Both the position numbers and the translations under genes were made by a program. From NCBI GenBank assembly GCA_003157675.1, contig PMKG01000327.1, forward strand, positions 1 to 9,169: DNA of 9,169 bases, in the 5' to 3' direction. Source of the stretch: Acidobacteriota bacterium. GTDB taxonomy: Bacteria; Acidobacteriota; Vicinamibacteria; Vicinamibacterales; Fen-181. Below, piece by piece: positions 1-9,169 of the stretch. The notes under the pieces are model-generated. The model ran no database searches, was not told the origin of the DNA, and was given only the letters and a program-made list of their open reading frames with translations. Numbering within the stretch: the first letter of the stretch is position 1; each line of letters begins with the position of its first letter.

Positions 1-3771
<3,771 letters not shown>

Positions 3772-3775
3772 CGGT

Positions 3776-3782
3776 CCTCCTC
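3776..3782 (-). promoter_or_regulatory. Strong ribosome binding site of the TonB-dependent receptor
   Basis: On the minus strand the sequence reads GAGGAGG, then ACCG, then ATG. This is a near-perfect Shine-Dalgarno at rather short spacing (4 bases). It fixes the receptor start at 3771. Confidence 0.8.
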
Positions 3783-3842
3783 ATGGCGCTGGCGAGCCGC
3801 CCACCCGACGGACTCACCAAGAGCAAGCGCCAAACAACAGGT

Positions 3843-3854
3843 AGGGGTACCCCT
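3843..3854. repeat. 12-bp perfect palindrome in the receptor leader
   Basis: AGGGGTACCCCT is a perfect inverted repeat with no spacer, 72-83 bp upstream of the receptor start codon. It could be a dimeric-regulator site or a weak 4-bp-stem hairpin in the leader RNA. No second copy was noticed in the window. A palindrome of this size can also arise by chance in GC-rich DNA. Confidence 0.35.
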
Positions 3855-3860
3855 CAACGA

Positions 3861-3884
3861 CCGAGCCGACCGAGCCGAGCCGAG
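3861..3884. repeat. Short CCGAG tandem repeat (four copies and one CCGA)
   Basis: The 24 bases consist of CCGAG, CCGA and three more CCGAG units in a row. They sit in the non-coding leader of the receptor, roughly 90-115 bp upstream of its ATG and just beyond the 12-bp palindrome. Copy number could vary by slippage. Any effect on expression is inference. Confidence 0.6.
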
Positions 3885-4052
3885 AGACAGTGACGACAGG
3901 TGCGCCGAGCCAGGCGCGGGAAAGGGGGCGACAGAGAAAATCGACACCCCGACGGACACTACAACTCACTCGTTTTTCAGTTCCGGAATCTTCAAGACGC
4001 CAAGCGACGACACGTGCCGAGGAGTTCGGCTACCTGGCGGAAAATCGTCGGG

Positions 4053-4081
4053 ATTTCATCACATCAGCTGGAGGGTGTCAA
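4053..4081 (-). promoter_or_regulatory. Putative sigma70-type promoter for the TonB-dependent receptor
   Basis: Read on the minus strand, TTGACA (4081-4076, perfect -35) is followed by a 17-bp spacer and TGAAAT (4058-4053, 4 of 6 matches to TATAAT). TGA directly before the -10 box gives an extended -10 (TGn). Transcription would start near 4046, leaving a leader of about 275 nt before the receptor ATG. The hexamers and spacing are visible; activity is inferred. It begins about 75 bp after the GT9 stop, so it would uncouple the receptor from the glycosyltransferase genes. Confidence 0.5.
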
Positions 4082-4154
4082 CAGAAACCGCCGGAACATG
4101 GAACGAGGACCAATAGGGGACGTGGTGAGTCCGAAAGTCGGCGCCCGCCCGGCG

Positions 4155-5387
4155 TCAGCGGAGGCGCCTGGCAAGCGCCGCGAGCGTCTCCGCGAGCACG
4201 TCGTCCACCGGGATCCGCTGCATGCAGAGATTGTCGCGGCAGTCGGAGAGGCGGTTGTTGAAGGCGCTCACGCAGGGGCTGCAGGCCAGGCCGGCCCACA
4301 GCACGTGGTTGCGCGGGGTCCGCGCGGCGAACAGGGCCGGCGTCTCGGGGCCGAAGAGCGTCACCACGTCGATCGGCGTCAGCGTGGCGAAGTGAGCCGG
4401 CCCGCTGTCGTTGGTCACGAGAACCTGGGAGAGTGAATACAGCGCCAGCAACTGGCCGAGCGTGGTGCGGCCCGCAAGCGACACGCACCGCGGCGACGCC
4501 ACGGCCCGGGCCAGACGCTCCGCCCCCGGGGCCTCGTCCGGCCGGCCGGTGAAGACGATGCGCAGGTCCTCTCGCGCGTCGAGCAGGCGGCGCGCCAGCT
4601 CGATGTACCGGTCCTCGGCCCACCGCCGCAGCGGCACGAGGTCGCCGCAGTTCGCGTTGAGCAGGACGATCGGCGGCGCCGTGGCACTGCCCGTCCACTC
4701 GCGCAGCATGCCCTCGACCGCCGTGAGGTCGGCAGGCGCAGCGGGACGCGGCCCCGAGGTTCGTTCGTATGCAACCGGCGGCTTCGCGGGATACGCGGGG
4801 AATTGGTCGGGCGGCTGGTCGAGCGCAGCCACGAACAGGTGGAACAGGTCGCCCGTGTGGATGTACGGGTTGTAGTTCAGGCGATGCGTGAGCAGGTCGC
4901 CTCGCCACGGGCCCGCCCCCTCGTAGGCGTGCAGGCCGACGCGGCGGGTGGCGCCGCTCATGTAGGCCAGGATCGCCGACGAGCGGGCGAAGAACTCGAG
5001 GTCGATCGCCGTGTCGATATGGAGTGCCCGAAGGCGCCGAAGCGCCTGGAGCGTCGACCGGACGACGACCGGCAGCGACGAGGCGTCCAGCGTGACGACG
5101 TGGTCCCCGGGAACGAGGCCCATCACGTCGAGGATGAAGCGGTTCTCGGTGAAGACGAGGAAGAAGACGTTGTCCCGGCCGACGCGGGCGATGGCGTCAC
5201 AGATCGCCGTCTCCGCCAGGACGGTCGATCCCTGCTCGGCGAGCTTCACGAACAGGATCCGCCGGACGGGGCCCTCCGGCCGGCGTCCGAACATGCGCCT
5301 GTGCAGCGTGAGCAGCGCGCACGAAGGCACGCCGAACACACGGTCCACGGTCCTGAGCGTCGACGTCTTCATGGCTGCGGCCTTCAT
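4155..5387 (-). CDS. Glycosyltransferase family 9 protein (ADP-heptose:LPS heptosyltransferase-like)
   Basis: This 410-residue GT-B enzyme has the family 9 length (about 340-420). The N-terminal Rossmann half opens with ILFVKLAEQGS (44-54). Next come EFFARSSAILAYMSGATRRVGLH (split here as EFFARSSAIL 131-140 and AYMSGATRRVGLH 141-153) and GDLLTHRLNYNPYIHTGDLF (163-182). The C-terminal half has IVLLNANCGDLVPLRRW (240-256), the donor-site signature TNDSGPAHFA (325-334) and TLFGPETP (343-350). It ends with a cysteine motif: C369, C372, C383, C388. Family members transfer heptose or related sugars from nucleotide donors to lipid-linked or LPS-core acceptors at the cytoplasmic face. No signal peptide or membrane segment is present. 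The usual G-D catalytic motif is replaced by G53-S54, so the exact donor and acceptor are uncertain. It starts 21 bp after the GT39 stop, consistent with co-transcription. ATG at 5372 (Met6), with GAAGG eight bases upstream, is an equally good start. Confidence 0.9.
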   Translation of the reverse strand: MKAAAMKTSTLRTVDRVFGVPSCALLTLHRRMFGRRPEGPVRRILFVKLAEQGSTVLAETAICDAIARVGRDNVFFLVFTENRFILDVMGLVPGDHVVTLDASSLPVVVRSTLQALRRLRALHIDTAIDLEFFARSSAILAYMSGATRRVGLHAYEGAGPWRGDLLTHRLNYNPYIHTGDLFHLFVAALDQPPDQFPAYPAKPPVAYERTSGPRPAAPADLTAVEGMLREWTGSATAPPIVLLNANCGDLVPLRRWAEDRYIELARRLLDAREDLRIVFTGRPDEAPGAERLARAVASPRCVSLAGRTTLGQLLALYSLSQVLVTNDSGPAHFATLTPIDVVTLFGPETPALFAARTPRNHVLWAGLACSPCVSAFNNRLSDCRDNLCMQRIPVDDVLAETLAALARRLR

Positions 5388-5408
5388 TGTAGTGCGCGCT
5401 CGGGGAGT

Positions 5409-7169
5409 TCAAAGAGAGTTGTGCGGCCTCCCAGGGCCCTTCAGTTTGCCCCGGGTGTCGAAGATCCAGATAGAGCCGGCTTTCGCGACAGGCTCGTAAT
5501 CCCGGAGCCAAGCCGCATGGGACGACTCAACGACGGAGAACGCCCAATCGGGAGTCGTCGCCACGTAGGAGCCACCCATTAGATACTGCAAGCTGATAGC
5601 GAAGACCCCTTCCGCCGGACTCGACGGCGCCAACTCGTAATCGATGCCGTACAGGCGCGGATGGACGTGGCCGAAGTACAGCAGGCCGATCTTTCCTGTG
5701 ACTCCCAGTTCTCGGAGCGCCGAAGGCAAGCGGTAAAGGTCTTGCCCCCAGTCGAGATTGGAGTCGAGAAGGACTCGATGGCCTCCAGCGGGTCCGCCTG
5801 CCGCCAGATTGAAATACGACAGGTAGTCAGGAAACACCACGATGGCAATGACGACATGGGCGAAGAGCACGACGCCCGCGAGCCAGGCTCGCCAGCGTGA
5901 GCGGTGCGCCCACGTGGCGGCTGGCAGCACGAAGACGAATGGGAACAACGGCAGGAGGTACCGAACTCCGATATTCAGACGATTGAACGCCATCATTCCG
6001 CCCAAGAACACCATCAGGGGGAGTGCGATCTCGAGAAGGGCTCCCCGGCCTTGTTTTGACGGTCGCCAGAACCAGGGAGACACGAGCATCAGCCCCAACA
6101 GCGGCAAGGGGTTCTTCACGACGAAGGCGACGAGATTGTAGTACCACCACCCTCGTTCCGACCATTCGCCGAACAGGTAGTTCCCGAATTCTCCTTGCTC
6201 GGTGTCGAGTTTCTGTTGGTCGAAGCCGCCAACCCAATCTGCGGGCAATAGGATGGGTAGAGAAGCAGGCAAGGCAGACTGCAGAGTCGCGCCGAACGAG
6301 GAGACGAGCTTGAACTCCCCCAGCCGGGTGAAACTCCCACGAAATCCCATCCCCACATTGAGGACGAGCCAGGCAGCAGTAAAGAGGCAGAGACTGTCGA
6401 TGGCAACACGCCGCCACATACGCCAACGCTGAACAAAGACGATGACCACGATCACGGGAAGCAGAAGAACGGCGCTGAACTTCGCCAGGAGTGCCATGCC
6501 GAACGCAGCACCAGCGAGGGCCAACCGAATGCCAGTCGGTCGACGATAAGCCCGGTGCAGCGCATAGCTCGCCAGGAAGATGGCAAACATGCCGCCAGCA
6601 TCCACCGTGGCGAGGTGACCATGGGCCAGCACATTCGGATTAAGGAAGAAAAGCGCGGCGGTGATGGATGCCGCGGGGACGCCGAACAGCTGGCGAACCC
6701 ACAAGTAGAGCAGCCAACCCGTCAGGACGACGAACAGAACGGGGACGAGTCTCGCCAACCAGAAGAGCGAGAGATATCGAGCCTCATTCGCGACAAGGAA
6801 GTCATAGCCGTAAAGCCACGGCGTCCAGGCATCCGGAGGGCGTTGCAGCGCTGGCACGACAGCACCCGCCGCCACTACCGGAAGTGCCATCGCCATCTTC
6901 ACCAGCGGCGGATTCTTCGCGTAGAGATCGAGTCTCCCCTGTGTCCAGTAGACACACCCGGCCGGAAGGTGGGCGAACTCGTCCACGGTCGGCGTTTCCA
7001 CACGCGCAGCCATGACGGCGAGGATCACGAACATCCCGGCGCTCATAATGGCGACGAGCTGCCAGGGCCGCCAGTCCGTTGGGGTTGCATCCCCGCACGG
7101 AACTGGTCCAGACCTGGACCCAATCGGCGAGACTGGACGATTCGGTTGCGTCTTTGTCGCCTTCGACAT
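5409..7169 (-). CDS. GT39/PMT-like polytopic membrane glycosyltransferase
   Basis: A 586-residue GT-C-fold integral membrane protein. After a charged, proline-rich N-terminal tail comes a first membrane helix (about 36-55), then the periplasmic-loop signature ETPTVDEFAHLPAG with the acidic pair D63-E64, expected to bind metal and lipid-phosphate donor. KNPPL (85-89) and HGHLATVDAGG (184-193, D190) follow, both typical of the family. About ten further hydrophobic segments run to about residue 447, including NIGVRYLLPLFPF (399-411). The rest is a non-membrane module beginning DYLSYFNLAAGGPAGGH and LLDSNLDWGQD. Relatives move sugars from polyprenyl-phosphate carriers to lipid A, proteins or glycans; the acceptor here is unknown. 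I chose ATG 7169, with GGAGA six bases upstream, over GTG 7217, which has no clear ribosome binding site and would add 16 arginine-rich residues. GC is visibly lower than in both neighbours. Confidence 0.85.
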   Translation of the reverse strand: MSKATKTQPNRPVSPIGSRSGPVPCGDATPTDWRPWQLVAIMSAGMFVILAVMAARVETPTVDEFAHLPAGCVYWTQGRLDLYAKNPPLVKMAMALPVVAAGAVVPALQRPPDAWTPWLYGYDFLVANEARYLSLFWLARLVPVLFVVLTGWLLYLWVRQLFGVPAASITAALFFLNPNVLAHGHLATVDAGGMFAIFLASYALHRAYRRPTGIRLALAGAAFGMALLAKFSAVLLLPVIVVIVFVQRWRMWRRVAIDSLCLFTAAWLVLNVGMGFRGSFTRLGEFKLVSSFGATLQSALPASLPILLPADWVGGFDQQKLDTEQGEFGNYLFGEWSERGWWYYNLVAFVVKNPLPLLGLMLVSPWFWRPSKQGRGALLEIALPLMVFLGGMMAFNRLNIGVRYLLPLFPFVFVLPAATWAHRSRWRAWLAGVVLFAHVVIAIVVFPDYLSYFNLAAGGPAGGHRVLLDSNLDWGQDLYRLPSALRELGVTGKIGLLYFGHVHPRLYGIDYELAPSSPAEGVFAISLQYLMGGSYVATTPDWAFSVVESSHAAWLRDYEPVAKAGSIWIFDTRGKLKGPGRPHNSL

Positions 7170-7335
7170 GTCGCGTCTCCGTGAGAAACCGGCGCGAGCA
7201 TAGCTCAAGCGAGTCACGTCTGCTATCTGTCACACAAGGGCATGGCCGACCTGGTGGGCAGAGGGATCACGCAGTCCGAGGCGGCCTGGGGCTACGCGGG
7301 CGGGCAGTCTTCCTCGGATGGGGGCCATTCGGCCT
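7170..7335 (-). other. 166-bp gap between the TPR and GT39 genes
   Basis: The gap holds the GT39 ribosome binding site, a 7-bp inverted repeat (7275-7281 with 7312-7318, 30-base loop) and a 4-bp GGCC stem just after the TPR-gene stop. None has the T-run of an intrinsic terminator. A -10-like TATGCT lies at 7202-7197 but lacks a credible -35. The gap is long enough for a separate GT39 promoter, but I cannot place one. Confidence 0.4.
7176..7180 (-). promoter_or_regulatory. Ribosome binding site that decides the GT39 gene start
   Basis: The minus strand reads GGAGA, then six bases (CGCGAC), then ATG at 7169. The alternative in-frame GTG at 7217 is preceded by GATAGCAGAC, with no purine-rich Shine-Dalgarno at the right distance. 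This supports the 586-residue form. Confidence 0.6.
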
Positions 7336-9169
7336 TCAGCGCTCCATCCCGCTTCGCGGCGAGCGGATCTTGGCACCCGACGCGCGCGCAAGACCGGCCA
7401 ACGCCTCGGGTTCGTTCGGTTCGAGCCGCAAGGCGGCGCGATACTGCGCGGCCGCCTCCGCGGACCGACCCATGCGCTCCAGCGTCGCACCCATGGCGAT
7501 ATAGACCTGGGGAGTCCCACCTTCGAGCCTGAGAGTTTCCGCGTACTCAGCCAACGCCTCTGCCAGCCTGGCGCGACGACTCAAGGTGTCGCCCAGATTG
7601 AAGTGGGCGGAAGGGGACTCTGGAGCCAACCGGATCGCGGCGCGCTGCTCTCGCTCGGCATCGTCCAGTTGGCCGAGGTCGGCCAGGGCGCTGCCGAGAT
7701 TCATATGCGCGTCCGGGTCGGCGGGGGCCTGGAGGACCGCCGCCCGATACTTGTCGGCCGCGGCCGCCGGGTGCCCGCCCTGAAGCAGCAGGTTTCCGAG
7801 GTTATTGAGCGCGCGGGCGGAGCCCGGCTCGAGTCGCAATGCCTCGTTGAATTCGGCCGCCGCCTCGTCGAAACGCCCCATGCGCAGGAGCGTGGCGCCG
7901 AGGTTGTTGTGCGTCTCGGCCGAATCCGCCTGGGGTTGCAGGCCGAGCGCCTTTCGGTACTCGTCAACGGCTTCGCCCATGAGCCCGATTCCCTGCAGCG
8001 CGTTGGCGAGGTCGTAGTGAGCCGGCGCGTAATCCGGATGGAGCGCGATCGCCTCGCGAAGCTGCTCGATCGCTGCATCCGGCTGCGCCGATTCGAGCAG
8101 GGCGTTGCCCATGTCCGTCCGCGCTTCGGCCGAGTCCGGCGCGACACGCACGGCCTCGGCGTACTGCGCCAGCGCCGACTCCGTCTTGCGGGTCCTCAGC
8201 AGGGCGTTGCCGAGGTTGATGTGCGCCTGGACGTAATCGGGATTGAGGTCGAGGGCTTTCCTGAACTCGGCGATCGCCTCGTCCGGCCGGTTCTCGGCGG
8301 CGAGCATCAGCCCGAGGTTGTTATGGCCGTTCGGAAAGCCCGGGGCCAGCCGGATGGCCTCGACAAACTGCGCCTTCGCTTCGGCGTTCCGACCCTGTTT
8401 GTTCAGCTCGAGGCCGAGACCGTTGTGGGCATAGTAGTTGGCGGGCATCACGTCGAGCGCGTGCTGCCAGAGCGCCACGCTGTCCTGCCAGGTCCCGACC
8501 TGGGCACGGGTCGCGACGGCGCAGGCCGCCACGACGGCGCACGCCGCGCAGCCCGCCGCCGCCCCGCTCCAAGAAATCCGTCGGGGCAAGGCTTCAGCTT
8601 TGCCCTTTCCACGCAGGCGCGCGCGCCCGGCCAGCTCGGCGGCGCCCCACGCCACCATGACGAAGAGGCCGATGAGCGGCACGTAGGTATAGCGGTCGGC
8701 CATCGCGTGACTGCCCACCTGCACGAGACCCGACACCGGGAACAGCGTCCCGACGTACCAGAGCCAGCCCACCGCCAGGTACGGACGCCGGCGCGCCGCC
8801 CACATGACGGTGACCGTGACGGCGGAGAGCGCGACGAGCGCGGCGACGGCCGGCCAGACCGCGACGACCTGCGGGTAGGGATAGAAGGCGACGAGGCCGA
8901 CCGGCCAGAACATCTGCCCGATGTAGGCGACGTCGGAATGCAAGGCGTTGGCAACGCGTCCCGCCAGCGGGAACGACTGGAGTCCGCCCACCGCGCCGCC
9001 CCATTTCTGCGCGAAGAAAGCGAGGCCCGCGAAGGCCCCGGCCAGGCCGAACAGGGGCAGCTTCTCCCGGAGAAGCAAGAGCCACGAGCGCCAGGCCTGG
9101 CCCGCCGCGCGTCCGAGCGGCCACCAGTCGAGGAGCAGCATCACGAACGGCAGCGTGACCAGCATCGGC
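7336..9169 (-). CDS. TMTC-like membrane protein with C-terminal TPR array (N-terminus cut by window edge)
   Basis: The frame is open through the right edge. Its first visible residues, PMLVTLPFVMLLLDWWPLGR, match the middle of the membrane domain in bacterial TMTC-like TPR proteins as I remember them, so a membrane N-terminus of perhaps 150-250 residues is missing. Numbering from the Met at 9165: hydrophobic segments lie near 1-16, 36-54, 104-122, 131-150, 161-180 and 200-220, with conserved FWPVGLVAFYPYP (86-98) and MADRYTYVPLIG (155-166). Ten tandem TPR units of 34 residues (one of 36) fill 242-583, each with the W/N-LG and A--Y/F--A-L-P pattern, followed by half a repeat and a basic tail. 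Animal TMTC proteins are O-mannosyltransferases of the same layout. Bacterial members are mostly uncharacterised, so enzymatic activity here is inference; the TPRs probably bind a protein partner or acceptor. The gene ends in TGA at 7336-7338. Confidence 0.88.
   Translation of the reverse strand, partial: PMLVTLPFVMLLLDWWPLGRAAGQAWRSWLLLLREKLPLFGLAGAFAGLAFFAQKWGGAVGGLQSFPLAGRVANALHSDVAYIGQMFWPVGLVAFYPYPQVVAVWPAVAALVALSAVTVTVMWAARRRPYLAVGWLWYVGTLFPVSGLVQVGSHAMADRYTYVPLIGLFVMVAWGAAELAGRARLRGKGKAEALPRRISWSGAAAGCAACAVVAACAVATRAQVGTWQDSVALWQHALDVMPANYYAHNGLGLELNKQGRNAEAKAQFVEAIRLAPGFPNGHNNLGLMLAAENRPDEAIAEFRKALDLNPDYVQAHINLGNALLRTRKTESALAQYAEAVRVAPDSAEARTDMGNALLESAQPDAAIEQLREAIALHPDYAPAHYDLANALQGIGLMGEAVDEYRKALGLQPQADSAETHNNLGATLLRMGRFDEAAAEFNEALRLEPGSARALNNLGNLLLQGGHPAAAADKYRAAVLQAPADPDAHMNLGSALADLGQLDDAEREQRAAIRLAPESPSAHFNLGDTLSRRARLAEALAEYAETLRLEGGTPQVYIAMGATLERMGRSAEAAAQYRAALRLEPNEPEALAGLARASGAKIRSPRSGMER
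7417..8442 (-). repeat. Ten-unit TPR-coding tandem repeat
   Basis: The 102-bp coding period (one unit is 108 bp) encodes ten TPR helix pairs. Each unit has an (A/T)H-NLG-type first helix and an A--EY-KAL-L-P-type second helix. The units are diverged from one another, so this is an old protein-level repeat and not a recent DNA duplication. It lies wholly inside the TMTC-like gene. Confidence 0.85.

Larger units (their letters stand above)
3772..4154 (-). other. 383-bp intergenic region and 5' leader upstream of the receptor gene
   Basis: This gap lies between the GT9 stop and the receptor start. It holds a sigma70-like promoter (4053-4081), a 12-bp palindrome (3843-3854), a CCGAG tandem repeat (3861-3884) and the receptor ribosome binding site. 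An 8-bp palindrome TTCCGGAA lies at 3981-3988. The leader strand also has a pyrimidine-rich tract around 3919-3942. I see no known riboswitch and no stem plus T-run terminator for the upstream GT9 gene. The one minus-strand ORF in the gap (GTG at 3959 to TGA at 3768, 63 codons) has low-complexity content and no clear ribosome binding site, so I do not call it a gene. Confidence 0.6.

Noticed and set aside
4141..4175. GC-rich inverted repeats at the end of the GT9 gene as a terminator
   Set aside because: The stems are GGCG/CGCC or GGCGCC only, largely within coding sequence, and no T-run follows.
4411..5582. Plus-strand ORFs opposite the GT9 gene
   Set aside because: They are shadows of the well-supported family 9 glycosyltransferase; the translations show no domain or motif.
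7197..7220. Promoter for the GT39 gene with -10 TATGCT
   Set aside because: The hexamer 17 bases upstream is TAGCAG, far from TTGACA, and the site is only about 28 bases from the start codon.
7275..7335. Possible terminator after the TPR gene (inverted repeat TCCGAGG/CCTCGGA and a GGCC-GAAT-GGCC stem)
   Set aside because: The larger repeat has a 30-base loop, the smaller stem is only 4 bp, and no T-run follows either.

Overview
The window is GC-rich and all four genes lie on the minus strand. Read in transcription order (right to left) they are: the 3' part of a membrane/TPR protein of the bacterial TMTC-like type (7336-9169, cut by the right edge); a GT39-like polytopic glycosyltransferase (5409-7169); a family 9 glycosyltransferase related to LPS heptosyltransferases (4155-5387); and the 5' part of a very large Oar-like TonB-dependent receptor (1-3771, cut by the left edge). 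I find no tRNA, rRNA, CRISPR array, transposase or prophage gene. No plus-strand ORF looks real.

The organism is a didermal bacterium: it has an outer-membrane receptor and a heptosyltransferase-type enzyme. The mix of GC-rich DNA, an Oar-like receptor with an N-terminal carboxypeptidase-regulatory-like domain, a TMTC-like TPR protein and a GT39 protein ending in a DSNLDWGQD module resembles Acidobacteriota, perhaps Vicinamibacteria. This is inference from remembered family patterns, not from a marker gene.

The TPR and GT39 genes are 166 bp apart, and the GT39 and GT9 genes only 21 bp, so the last two are probably co-transcribed. The three encode two GT-C-type membrane enzymes and one cytosolic GT-B enzyme, which suggests assembly or transfer of a cell-envelope glycan or glycoprotein sugar. 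The receptor is probably a separate unit: a 383-bp gap precedes it, with a good sigma70-like promoter, a 12-bp palindrome, a short CCGAG tandem repeat and a strong ribosome binding site.

I see no convincing new defence or mobile system. The points most worth a second look are the lower GC of the GT39 gene, the loss of the usual G-D motif in the GT9 enzyme together with a four-cysteine C-terminal motif, the six receptor cysteines arranged in three close pairs, and the long receptor leader.
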